The position numbers were made by a program, and so were the translations under genes. The notes beneath the pieces were generated by a model, which made no database searches, had not been told where the DNA came from, and saw nothing but the letters and a program-made list of their open reading frames with translations. This document shows, piece by piece, positions 48,392-55,668 of a stretch of DNA of 64,000 bases. Source of the stretch: Elusimicrobiota bacterium (GTDB taxonomy: Bacteria > Elusimicrobiota > Elusimicrobia > UBA1565 > UBA9628); assembly GCA_023213235.1 (NCBI GenBank), contig CP096137.1, positions 631,587-695,586 on the forward strand, read 5' to 3'. How positions within the stretch are numbered: position 1 is the first letter of the stretch; the number at the start of each line of letters is the position of its first letter.

Positions 48392-49033
48392 CTAGTCGCA
48401 GCCGCATCCTCCGGCGAAGTCGGGCTTTAAAGCGCCACGGATCGTTCCGACTCCCTCGTGAGCGATCAGAAGGGAGAGACCGAGGGCGGCGGCGGCGTCG
48501 ATCCACCATAAAGCCGGGGCGATCATGAAAGCCAGGCTACCGGCCAAAAGGAGCGAGGAAAGCTTGATGCACGCGAGCGAGCAGTCGGCATCCTTCGCGA
48601 CGGTCGCGCTGTCCAGCTTCTCCGCTACCCGCCGCTTCGCCCGCCAAAGAAAGATCATGAAGCTCAGGCTCAGCGCCGCGATGACGACCCCGGGAAAAGT
48701 CGTTTCCGGATGGCGGGAGCCCGCCAATTGGATCGCGGCGCCGCCGGCCGTGATCGCGGCGAGAAGCAGAAACAAAGCGCCTATGCCGAGAGTCGCCGTG
48801 CGCTCACGCTCGAGCGGAAGCCCGGCCGACTGGCCCGATTCCGACCGTAGGCGCCAAAGGACCAGCATCGCCGAGAACACTTCGATGAAGCTGTCAGCCC
48901 CGAATCCGGCCAGCGCCATCGAGTCTTCGCTCACGCCGAACCAAATCGACGCGATCCCCTCGGCGAGGTTGTACGCGATGGTGAACCAAGACAGGGCGAC
49001 CGCGCGATCAACCAACGTTGTCCGGTCGGGCAT
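48392..49033 (-). CDS. cation-efflux (CDF)-like membrane transporter
   Basis: A 213-residue protein with six hydrophobic segments, resembling the membrane part of cation diffusion facilitators. Helix 2 has GFGADSFIEVFSA, where CDF proteins carry a D-x-x-x-D metal site, and the C-terminal helix has WWIDAAAALGLSLLIAHEG. It lacks the usual cytoplasmic C-terminal domain and ends with a GGCGCD cysteine tail. Metal unknown. TAGAAT ends 7 nt before the ATG. Confidence 0.82.
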   Translation of the reverse strand: MPDRTTLVDRAVALSWFTIAYNLAEGIASIWFGVSEDSMALAGFGADSFIEVFSAMLVLWRLRSESGQSAGLPLERERTATLGIGALFLLLAAITAGGAAIQLAGSRHPETTFPGVVIAALSLSFMIFLWRAKRRVAEKLDSATVAKDADCSLACIKLSSLLLAGSLAFMIAPALWWIDAAAALGLSLLIAHEGVGTIRGALKPDFAGGCGCD

Positions 49034-49040
49034 GATCGGG

Positions 49041-49046
49041 ATTCTA
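49041..49046 (-). promoter_or_regulatory. -10 hexamer TAGAAT, 7 nt before the transporter ATG
   Basis: Minus-strand TAGAAT ends 7 nt before the ATG at 49033. Confidence 0.5.
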
Positions 49047-49087
49047 CGAACTTACGGAGCATGCCGACGAAAAGCCGCGCGCCCTAG

Positions 49088-49287
49088 TCAGGCAGCGGCG
49101 GCGGGGCTGCGGACGGGCTTGCGCGCCTTGACATAGACGTAGCGAGCGGAGGAATGCGGTCGAGGAGGCTAACGCCGCCTTCTTGAAGTCCTTGCAAGTT
49201 AAGCGCGATCGCGTCTCGTAGATTTATAGTGGCCTCGGAAAGCGTCTTACCAGTTGCGACGCAGCCCGGATAAGCGATATTCGAATC
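49088..49287 (-). pseudogene. HicB-family antitoxin fragment
   Basis: Reading leftwards, the translation gives YPGCVATGKTLSEATINLRD and AIALNLQGLQEGG, the core of HicB-type antitoxins. After a single-base break near 49151 it gives ARYVYVKARKPVRSP and a stop. An in-frame TAA (49288-49290) lies just upstream and the usual N-terminal ~20 residues are missing. No HicA gene is next to it. It is therefore a remnant, unless further base errors hide the start. Confidence 0.6.
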
Positions 49288-49302
49288 TTAGCCGGCAATT
49301 TG

Positions 49303-49308
49303 TAGACT
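49303..49308 (+). promoter_or_regulatory. -10 hexamer TAGACT, 6 nt before GTG 49315
   Basis: TAGACT ends 6 nt before the GTG, supporting that start over the upstream TTG at 49254. Confidence 0.45.
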
Positions 49309-49314
49309 CCAACC

Positions 49315-49865
49315 GTGGCCGTATCTCCCGAAGGACCCCGCGGTGCTGCCCCCACTGCAGCGCCGACCTCGTGCCCGTCGGCCCGGACGGCGTTTGTTGG
49401 CGATGCCGAAAGCCCCTCTCTCCGGACCCGACAAACGGCCGACCCAAGATACCCGCGCCCGCTCCTATTTTTTCGAAGACTGAACGCCGGATCGCGCGCT
49501 ATTTGAAGTTGGGCGTCGTCGCGCTACTCTTCTGCGCTCTGTCGCTCACGAAGGGATTTTTCGCGTTCGTCGCCGTACCGCTGCTTTTCATCTTCCTGCC
49601 CGTCATCATCCATACCCAGGTTACGATGGACTCGCGCCTCGAAGATGATACGGCCCATCCCTCGATGGCTCGACTAGCTTCCGTACAGCTCGCAAGCGCG
49701 TGCGCGTTCTATTTTTCCTTCCCGATGGCGGGCGACGGTACGCCGACCGTGGTCTATATCATTGAGGGCGCGGGAGCCGCGCTGCGCGTCCTGTGCGTCG
49801 TATCGGCGGTCGTCTTCGTAGTCGCGACCGTCAGATTCCACAAGGCCGCGGCGCTCGAGAAGTAG
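49315..49865 (+). CDS. zinc-ribbon membrane protein (one probable frameshift)
   Basis: About 183 residues if one base is missing near 49340. A Cys4 zinc ribbon (CCPHCSADL, then VCWRCRKPL) is followed by about four hydrophobic segments (LGVVALLFCALSLTKGFFAFVAVPLLFIFLP in pieces, and two more near the C-terminus). Function unknown. Without the frameshift correction, the frame is open from a TTG at 49254 but then begins with Arg-rich sequence of no clear meaning. Confidence 0.6.
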
Positions 49866-49892
49866 CGAGGCCCCGGTCTCTCGAAGGCATCC

Positions 49893-49922
49893 AAAGAAAA
49901 GGCCCTCCTTTCGGAGGGCCTT
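49893..49922 (-). terminator. terminator of tRNA-Gln
   Basis: GGCCCTCC/GGAGGGCC stem (49901-49920) with a 4-nt loop, followed on the minus strand by TTTTCTTT, 21 nt beyond the tRNA CCA end. Confidence 0.8.
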
Positions 49923-49942
49923 GCGGTTCTGATACGCCAGAT

Positions 49943-50016
49943 TGGCTGCGGGACTAGGATTCGAACCTAGAAAGGCAGATTCAGAGTCTGCTGTGATACC
50001 ATTTCACCATCCCGCA
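49943..50016 (-). tRNA. tRNA-Gln (anticodon CTG), CCA encoded
   Basis: Minus strand: acceptor TGCGGGA pairs with TCCCGCA, then G and an encoded CCA (49946-49943). The anticodon arm is GCAGA-CTCTGAA-TCTGC, giving CTG, which reads CAG glutamine codons. The T arm CTAGG-TTCGAAT-CCTAG is perfect. Total length 74 nt. Confidence 0.96.
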
Positions 50017-50139
50017 ATAAGGCCCATATTTTACCAGATTTCGGGCCCGCCCCGGCGCCCGTAGGCCTTTGGACCCCTGACAAAAAGGGGGACCCCCGCT
50101 ATCCTTTGTCGACGAGAAAAATCCGTAACATCTCGAGGC

Positions 50140-50145
50140 TACGAT
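50140..50145 (+). promoter_or_regulatory. -10 hexamer TACGAT, 6 nt before ATG 50152
   Basis: TACGAT ends 6 nt before the ATG. Confidence 0.45.
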
Positions 50146-50151
50146 AGCCCT

Positions 50152-50718
50152 ATGATCCTCTCCACCTTGATCCTCGCCGCCGGAACCGCCTTCGCGCAGC
50201 CCGCGCCCAAGCCCAAGTCCGCGTCTCCCGAGGACCTGGCGGTGGCGCTGGCCAAGCTGCGGCGCGGCCAGGAGGACACGGTGCGCGCGTCGATCATGGG
50301 AGGCGCCGAGGAGCTGCGCGACGCCGTCGCCGTCGAGTCCGGCCCCGCGAAGAAGACGCTCATGAACCGCCTGCCCGGCATGGCCCAGGACCCCTTTCAC
50401 ATCTGCCGCGCGCTCAAGGACTGCAAGGAGGCCCCGCTCACCCTGCACGTCGAAGACCAGGCCCTGGCCGACGACGCGTTCCTCGCGCTGGCGCGCCCGT
50501 GGTTCAAGCTGCAGGAGGCGCGCGGCAAGGCGATCAAGCTCACCGTCGACCGCGGCACGGGCGTCAAGCTCGAGCTCGAGGATCTGCCCGGCCTGGCCGC
50601 CGTGACGCTGACGGCCGAGCCGACTCCGACCGGCGGCTTCGACGTCTCCGTCGAGAACGGGCCCGAGGCCGCCAAGGCCTTCGCCGCCGCGCGCGCCGCC
50701 GCTCTCCCCGGCTCGTAG
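50152..50718 (+). CDS. exported hypothetical protein
   Basis: A 188-residue protein with a short signal peptide (ILSTLILAAGTAFAQ, residues 2-16). The mature part is a mix of helices (PEDLAVALAKLRRGQEDTVRAS) and a C-terminal beta-rich half (IKLTVDRGTGVKLELEDLPG). Two cysteines (HICRALKDCKE) could form a disulphide. Not recognised. Single gene with its own leaderless-type promoter. Confidence 0.7.
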   Translation: MILSTLILAAGTAFAQPAPKPKSASPEDLAVALAKLRRGQEDTVRASIMGGAEELRDAVAVESGPAKKTLMNRLPGMAQDPFHICRALKDCKEAPLTLHVEDQALADDAFLALARPWFKLQEARGKAIKLTVDRGTGVKLELEDLPGLAAVTLTAEPTPTGGFDVSVENGPEAAKAFAAARAAALPGS

Positions 50719-50736
50719 GCCCTCTCGTCGAGTTGC

Positions 50737-50742
50737 TAGGAT
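50737..50742 (+). promoter_or_regulatory. -10 hexamer TAGGAT, 6 nt before ATG 50749
   Basis: TAGGAT ends 6 nt before the ATG. Confidence 0.45.
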
Positions 50743-50748
50743 AGGGCG

Positions 50749-51363
50749 ATGCGCAAAGCCCTGCCCTGGCTCGTCGGCGGATCCGCCCTGCTCGCCGCCC
50801 TCGCGCTCAATTACTGGACGGGCACCTACGTCGACCGCATCGGCCCCGCGCTCGCGCCCGCGCGCGATTTCCTGTTCGACCGCCTGCCGTTCGCGGTATT
50901 TCCTCTCGTGCACGGCTGGGGCTTCGTGGGCTTTCTCGCCGTGTTCGGGGCCGGGGCGTGGCTCGACGGTCGCGGGCGGAGGGTGCCTTTCTACCTTTGG
51001 GCGTACGCGCTGATCATCGCCGCGCGCGCCGTGTTCACCGTGCTCACGCCGTTGGGCGTGCCCGCCGAGGCGCCGACCTTCGAGCATTACTCCTTGCGCG
51101 GCGTGTTCCAGTATTTCGACTTTCGGCACACGTTTTTCTTCTCCGGCCACACCGCGTTCCCGTTCACGGGCTTTCTGATCGCGGGGCAGCGCTGGGTCCG
51201 CTTGGCGTGCCTGGGATTCTCGCTGCTGCTGGCCTCCTCGGTCTTGCTCAGCCGGCTGCATTACTCGATCGACGTCTTCGCCGCGTTCTTCATCGCCTAC
51301 GCGGTCGCCGATCTCTCGCGCAAGAGCTGGACGCGCCTGGGCTTCGAGGCGGATAGGCCGTAG
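50749..51363 (+). CDS. PAP2-like (sphingomyelin-synthase-type) membrane phosphatase/transferase
   Basis: A 204-residue protein with six hydrophobic segments. The second half has FFFSGHTAFPF and SRLHYSIDVFAAFF, the C2/C3 motifs (S-G-H-T and S-x-x-H-Y-x-x-D) of the PAP2 superfamily in the form used by sphingomyelin/phosphatidylcholine:ceramide transferases. The catalytic His-His-Asp set is complete. A lipid phosphatase or phosphotransferase role is likely; the substrate is unknown. Confidence 0.82.
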   Translation: MRKALPWLVGGSALLAALALNYWTGTYVDRIGPALAPARDFLFDRLPFAVFPLVHGWGFVGFLAVFGAGAWLDGRGRRVPFYLWAYALIIAARAVFTVLTPLGVPAEAPTFEHYSLRGVFQYFDFRHTFFFSGHTAFPFTGFLIAGQRWVRLACLGFSLLLASSVLLSRLHYSIDVFAAFFIAYAVADLSRKSWTRLGFEADRP

Positions 51364-51438
51364 GACCCCGGCCCGTCCTGGGCCGAAAGAAGCCGGTTTT
51401 TGAGGGCGAGGACCCCTCCCGAAGGCCCGCCGTTCTAT

Positions 51439-51444
51439 TACCAT
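51439..51444 (+). promoter_or_regulatory. -10 hexamer TACCAT, 6 nt before ATG 51451
   Basis: TACCAT ends 6 nt before the ATG. Confidence 0.45.
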
Positions 51445-51450
51445 CGCGGT

Positions 51451-52923
51451 ATGAGGCGGCTGCTCGCCGTTCTGCTCTCGTCGACGCTGGCGCTGTCCGC
51501 GCCCGCGCAGACGATCTCCGCCCCGGCGCCTCGCGTGACGGCCCCGGTGATCTTTTCGCCCGTCCTCACCGCGCCCTCCGCCGTCTCGCTCACCGCGCCG
51601 GCGCTCGTTCCGTCGCTGTCCGTGGCGCCGCTCGTCGTTCCCGCGGCGCTCGCGCCTCTGCCGCTGCCCGCCGCGGCGATCCCGGCGGCGGCCGCTCCCG
51701 TGGCCGCCCTCGCGGCCCCCGCGCCCGTCGCCGCGATCGCCCAGCTCGGCCTGGCGGAGCGCCTGCCGGCGCCGAGCGCCTTCGACGGATCGACGGAGAG
51801 AAAGGACGCCGTCGAACCCGCGCGGACGCCGTCCGAGAGGCCCGAGAAGCCGAAGACCGCGTACGGCGCGCTCAAGAAGGGCCTGGCCCTCGGCGTCGTC
51901 GCGGCCGCGGCCGTTCCCGTCGCCTGGGGCGCGGAGCCGTTCCACGCGCTGGCGTTCTCGGTCGGCGCGCCGGCGGTAGCGCTCCTGTCGGCGTGGACGG
52001 GGCGCCTGCTCTGGCGGCTCGCGCGCCGCATCGCCGGACGCCCCGCGGCCAAGCCCGCCCCCGCGACGAAGGCCCGCCGCCTGCGCGCGCTCGCGGCGGG
52101 AATCCTCATCGGCGCCGCGCTGGCCGTCGGGACGGTCGCCGAGCGGCCGCGGATCGTGGAGACGGCGGCGAGCGCGGCCGTTCCCGGCCTCGAGATCCGC
52201 CGCATCGACGGCCGCGAAATGCCCGACGCGGTGAAGGCCGTGCTGATGCAGAACCCCGTCGGCCGCGAGGTCCTGCGCGGCCTCGAGGACCGCGGCGGGC
52301 GCGTGCGCATGCCCGACCTGTACGTGTTCAAGCGCGACGACGCGGCGATCGGCACCTACGTCTCGGTCCTCGACGGCCTGTTCATCGACGAGAGCGTGAT
52401 CACGTCCCGCGGCTGGACCGTCGAGGAGTTCCTGGCCGACAAGGAGAAGCAGACGGCTCTCGCCGCGGACGCGCAGTCGCTGATGCTCCACGAGCTGCGC
52501 CACGCCGACCAGTACCGGCGCCGCGTCGCCCCGTGGCAGTTCCACCCGGTCATCCAGGTCGAGCACGAGGCCTACATGACGGAGCACTTCTACGCGCACG
52601 AGCGCCTGAGGGCCGACCCCGAGAACGGCCTCGCCGACGGCTACTACACCTACCGCCGCGTCCTGGAGGACGTGGACGCCTATGTCGACGGCATTCAGGA
52701 CCGCGACCTCTACAAGAACAACGTCGTCAGCGGCGCCGCGGTCTGGACGAAGTGGCGCGAGAGCCTGCGCGCCTCGTGGCCGGCGCACCAGGCGGAGGCC
52801 TACGAGCTGCTGGCCCGGCGCAACGCGAAGTCCGATCCCAAGCAGGCCCGCGCCGACCTCAAGCAGGCGCGTGAGATCGCGGCCGCCCACGGCCTGCCGG
52901 CGCCCAAGTTCGTCCTGCCCTAG
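51451..52923 (+). CDS. exported/membrane protein with HExxH zinc-peptidase signature
   Basis: A 490-residue protein: signal peptide (RRLLAVLLSSTLALSAPAQ, residues ~2-20), ~90 residues of Ala/Pro/Val-rich sequence, a pair of hydrophobic segments (~145-190 and ~215-230), then a globular domain. In that domain SLMLHELRHADQYRR holds an HExxH motif (His-Glu-Leu-Arg-His), and VEHEAYMTEHFYAHE about 25 residues later offers a glutamate third ligand, the gluzincin pattern. Not matched to a named family. A zinc peptidase is likely but unproven. Confidence 0.7.
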   Translation: MRRLLAVLLSSTLALSAPAQTISAPAPRVTAPVIFSPVLTAPSAVSLTAPALVPSLSVAPLVVPAALAPLPLPAAAIPAAAAPVAALAAPAPVAAIAQLGLAERLPAPSAFDGSTERKDAVEPARTPSERPEKPKTAYGALKKGLALGVVAAAAVPVAWGAEPFHALAFSVGAPAVALLSAWTGRLLWRLARRIAGRPAAKPAPATKARRLRALAAGILIGAALAVGTVAERPRIVETAASAAVPGLEIRRIDGREMPDAVKAVLMQNPVGREVLRGLEDRGGRVRMPDLYVFKRDDAAIGTYVSVLDGLFIDESVITSRGWTVEEFLADKEKQTALAADAQSLMLHELRHADQYRRRVAPWQFHPVIQVEHEAYMTEHFYAHERLRADPENGLADGYYTYRRVLEDVDAYVDGIQDRDLYKNNVVSGAAVWTKWRESLRASWPAHQAEAYELLARRNAKSDPKQARADLKQAREIAAAHGLPAPKFVLP

Positions 52924-53012
52924 CCCGCGACGGCTCCGTCCAAATATTCTTGCCCGCCGATCATGGAGTCCGCGGAATTCCGGGGCTACCCTCCTAGCGG
53001 CAGGGAGGAACC

Positions 53013-53341
53013 ATGGACAGCGGAAAGCTCGTGGAGCTCCTGTACCGGGCGTTCGAGATGGAGAAGGGGGCGTCGAGGTGTATGAAACCGCCTTGCGCTG
53101 CGCCTTCAACGCCGAGCTGCGGGAGGAGTTCGAGAGGTATCGCTACGTTTCGATGCGGCACGTCGATCTTCTCGCGGGCGTCATGATGAAGCTCGGCCTC
53201 GAGCCGAAGCGGCGGACGCCCGCCGCCGAGGCGGTGAGGCTGCGGACCTCGGAGCTCGTGAAGAGGATGGAGACGGCGCTCTCGACCGGCGACACGGTTG
53301 CGGCACAACTGGCGGCGGTCGAGTGCGTCGTCCGTTCCTAG
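53013..53341 (+). CDS. small helical ferritin-like/hypothetical protein (one frameshift)
   Basis: About 109 residues after restoring one base in the G run 53066-53070. It begins DSGKLVELLYRAFEMEKG and continues VEVYETALRCAFNAELREEF, then YVSMRHVDLLAGVMMKLGLEP. The E/H spacing and all-helical nature recall ferritin-like or DUF892-type stress proteins, but the iron ligands are incomplete. A Shine-Dalgarno (GGGAGGA) lies 6 nt before the ATG. Confidence 0.6.
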
Positions 53342-53351
53342 AGAGTGGGGC

Positions 53352-53380
53352 TTGACGCGAAGCTCCTTCGGGGCTATACT
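53352..53380 (+). promoter_or_regulatory. sigma-70-type promoter TTGACG-17 nt-TATACT, 7 nt before arsR-family ATG
   Basis: TTGACG (53352-53357) and TATACT (53375-53380) at the ideal 17-nt spacing. The -10 ends 7 nt before the ATG at 53388, so transcription should begin at the start codon. It is the clearest leaderless promoter in the window. Confidence 0.75.
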
Positions 53381-53387
53381 ACACCTA

Positions 53388-53716
53388 ATGGTTAACTATC
53401 AGGAGCGCCGGCTCGATCTCGCCTTCGGCGCGCTGGCGCATCCGATCCGCCGCGGCATCCTCGCGCGCCTGTCGACGGGGAAGCCAGCGTCGCCGAGCTC
53501 GCGAAGCCGTTCAAGGTCACCGCCCCGGCGATCACGAAGCACATGAAGATCCTGGAGGACGCGGGGCTGCTGTCGCGGAAGAAGGAGGGCCGCACGCACC
53601 GCTGCCGCCTGGAGCAGCAGCGGATGAAGGAAGCCGAGGACTGGATCGAGGCGCACCGCAAGTTCTGGAACGAGAAGTTCGACGCGCTCGAAAAGTACCT
53701 GAAGGAGAACCCGTGA
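53388..53716 (+). CDS. ArsR-family transcriptional regulator (one frameshift)
   Basis: About 109 residues after restoring one base in the G run 53477-53480. A winged-helix DNA-binding protein: FGALAHPIRRGILARLSTGE, then ASVAELAKPFKVTAPAITKH and LEDAGLLSRKKEGRTHRCRLE. This subfamily typically sits with SRPBCC genes and represses them, as the GTGA overlap with the gene at 53713 suggests. No metal-binding cysteine box is seen. Confidence 0.9.
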
Positions 53717-54156
53717 GCGCCGCCCCCGAGACCGTCCACGTGCGCCTGCTCCCGCATCCGCGCGAGAAGGTCTTCGCCGCGTGGACCGACCCAGCGACGC
53801 TCGCGCGGTGGTGGGGGCCGAAGGGCTTCCGGAACACCAATCACCGCTGCGAGCCCGCGGCCGGAGGAGCCTGGGAGTACACGATGCACGCCCCGGACGG
53901 GACGGACTATCTCAATAAGAGCGTGTTCGTCGAGGTGTCGAGGCCCGAGCGGATCGTCATCGACCACCTCGAGCCCATGCACCGCTTCTGGGTGACCGCG
54001 ACCTTCGCGGAGAAGAGCGGGGGCACGGAGGTGACGTTCCGCCAGACGTTCGAGAGCGCCGAGGAGTTCGCTCGCATCGTCACCTTCGTGAAGCCCGCCA
54101 ACGAGCAGAATCTGGACAGGCTGGAAGCCGTGCTGAGAGGAGAGAGCCCGACATGA
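53713..54156 (+). CDS. SRPBCC (AHSA1-like) protein
   Basis: A 147-residue START/Bet v1-like domain with PREKVFAAWTDPATLARWWGPKGF, the W-W-G-P signature of the AHSA1-type SRPBCC family, and EVSRPERIVIDHLEP. Ligand unknown. Overlaps the regulator stop (GTGA) and the next SRPBCC gene by 4 nt, so this is one operon. Confidence 0.92.
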   Translation: MSAAPETVHVRLLPHPREKVFAAWTDPATLARWWGPKGFRNTNHRCEPAAGGAWEYTMHAPDGTDYLNKSVFVEVSRPERIVIDHLEPMHRFWVTATFAEKSGGTEVTFRQTFESAEEFARIVTFVKPANEQNLDRLEAVLRGESPT

Positions 54157-55109
54157 ACGCCATGAAGAAAGCCGAGCCCGAGTCCGACCGCGAGATCGTC
54201 GTCACGCGCCTTATCGACGCGCCCGTGGCGCGCGTCTGGCGCGCGTGGACCGACAACGACGAGATCGTGAAGTGGTGGGGGCCGCACGGCTTCTCCGACG
54301 AGACGGACTACCGCGAGTTCAAGCCCGGCGGCCACTGGCGCCACGTCATGATCGGTCCGGACGGGGCCCGATTTCTGAATTTCGCGACCTACAAGGAAAT
54401 CGAGGAGAACAAGCGCATCGTCCTCGTCAACGGCGGCAACAAGGAGGACGAGGAGAAGGGCATGGGCATGCGCTCGGAGATCACGTTCAAGGCCATGGGG
54501 AACAAGACCGAGATCACGATGCGCACCGTCCTGGCGACCGCGGAGATGCGCGCGCTCGTCGTGAAGCAGCACAACGCGATCGAAGGCGGGCGTCAGACCC
54601 TGTCGCGCCTGGCGGCGGCCGTCGAGGGGGACTTCGTGATCTTTCGCATGGTCGACGCCCCGCGCGAGCGCGTCTGGCGCGCCTGGACGAGCGAGAACGA
54701 GCTGGCCGTCTGGATGGGGCCCAAGGGCGCGAAGACCGGCTACATGAAGCTCGATTTTCGAGTGGGCGGCGGCTGCCACTACTCGATGATGAACGGCGGA
54801 GTCGAGCTGTGGGGCCTCACGACGTATGAGGAGATCGAGAAGCCCTCGAAGCTCGTGTATATCCAGCAGTTCTCCGACAAGGACCGCGGACTCACCGTCC
54901 ACCCGATGGCGCCGACCTGGCCCAAGCGCATGCGCACGACGGTCCACTTCCAGGACTTCGGCGCGAAGACCTTGGTCTCGCTGTACTGGAAGGCGGTCGA
55001 CCCGACCGAGGTCGAGCGCGAAACCTTCGAGAAGGGCATGGACGGCATGAAGGGCGGGTGGGGCGGCTCGTTCGACCGCCTCGACGAGTACCTGAAGGAG
55101 GGCGAATAG
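54153..55109 (+). CDS. double-domain SRPBCC (AHSA1-like) protein
   Basis: A 318-residue protein made of two SRPBCC domains: domain 1 (~10-150, APVARVWRAWTDNDEIVKWW) and domain 2 (~165-315, APRERVWRAWTSENELAVWMGP). Domain 2 has W-M-G-P in place of W-W-G-P. It looks like a tandem duplication of the neighbouring single-domain genes. ATG 54153 overlaps the previous stop (ATGA). Confidence 0.9.
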   Translation: MNAMKKAEPESDREIVVTRLIDAPVARVWRAWTDNDEIVKWWGPHGFSDETDYREFKPGGHWRHVMIGPDGARFLNFATYKEIEENKRIVLVNGGNKEDEEKGMGMRSEITFKAMGNKTEITMRTVLATAEMRALVVKQHNAIEGGRQTLSRLAAAVEGDFVIFRMVDAPRERVWRAWTSENELAVWMGPKGAKTGYMKLDFRVGGGCHYSMMNGGVELWGLTTYEEIEKPSKLVYIQQFSDKDRGLTVHPMAPTWPKRMRTTVHFQDFGAKTLVSLYWKAVDPTEVERETFEKGMDGMKGGWGGSFDRLDEYLKEGE

Positions 55110-55110
55110 C

Positions 55111-55575
55111 ATGGCTCCCGTGGATTCCAAACCGAGGCTCGTGATCAAGCGGCTCATCGACGCGCCGCGCGAGAAGGTGTTCAACGCCTGGATCGACCCC
55201 ATCCAATTCGCGAAATGGTGGGGGCCCCACACGTTCACCGCGCCGGTCGTCGAACTCGACGTCCGGCCGGGCGGGAAAATCAACGTGCACATGCAGGGCC
55301 CGAAGGGTACTCCGTGGGAGAAGCCGTACCCGATGGGCGGGGAGTTCCGCGAGATCTCGCGCTTCGACCGGCTCGTGTTCACGTCGAACATCGGCGACGG
55401 CACGGTGCACGAGAACCTCAACGAGGTGCTCTTCGCCGACAAGGGCGGCAAGACCGAGCTCATCCTGAGGGTCACGGTCCTGAGGACCACGCCCGAGTTC
55501 GCGAAGTCGCTCGAGGGCATGGAGCAGGGCTGGACGCAGAGCCTCGAGAAGTTGGAAGCTCTCGTCGAAGATTAG
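55111..55575 (+). CDS. SRPBCC (AHSA1-like) protein
   Basis: A 154-residue domain with APREKVFNAWIDPIQFAKWW followed by GPHTFTAPVVELDVRPGG and EISRFDRLVFTSNIGDG. One nucleotide separates it from the previous stop. Third member of the SRPBCC run behind the ArsR-family regulator. Confidence 0.9.
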   Translation: MAPVDSKPRLVIKRLIDAPREKVFNAWIDPIQFAKWWGPHTFTAPVVELDVRPGGKINVHMQGPKGTPWEKPYPMGGEFREISRFDRLVFTSNIGDGTVHENLNEVLFADKGGKTELILRVTVLRTTPEFAKSLEGMEQGWTQSLEKLEALVED

Positions 55576-55587
55576 CAGGATAGGATC

Positions 55588-55668
55588 ATGGCTCTCTACG
55601 TCGACGGATACTTGATCCCTCAGCCGGTTGGACGGGGCGCCGCGCAAAAAGAGGAGATGAACGCATGA
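55588..55668 (+). pseudogene. remnant of a DUF1428-type gene
   Basis: A 26-codon frame that begins ALYVDGYLIPQPVG, matching the first ~14 residues of DUF1428 proteins (typically M-x-Y-V-D-G-[FY]-[VL]-[IL]-P-x-P), then runs into unrelated sequence and stops. It overlaps the next gene's start by 4 nt. Most likely the stump left by a deletion. Confidence 0.5.
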
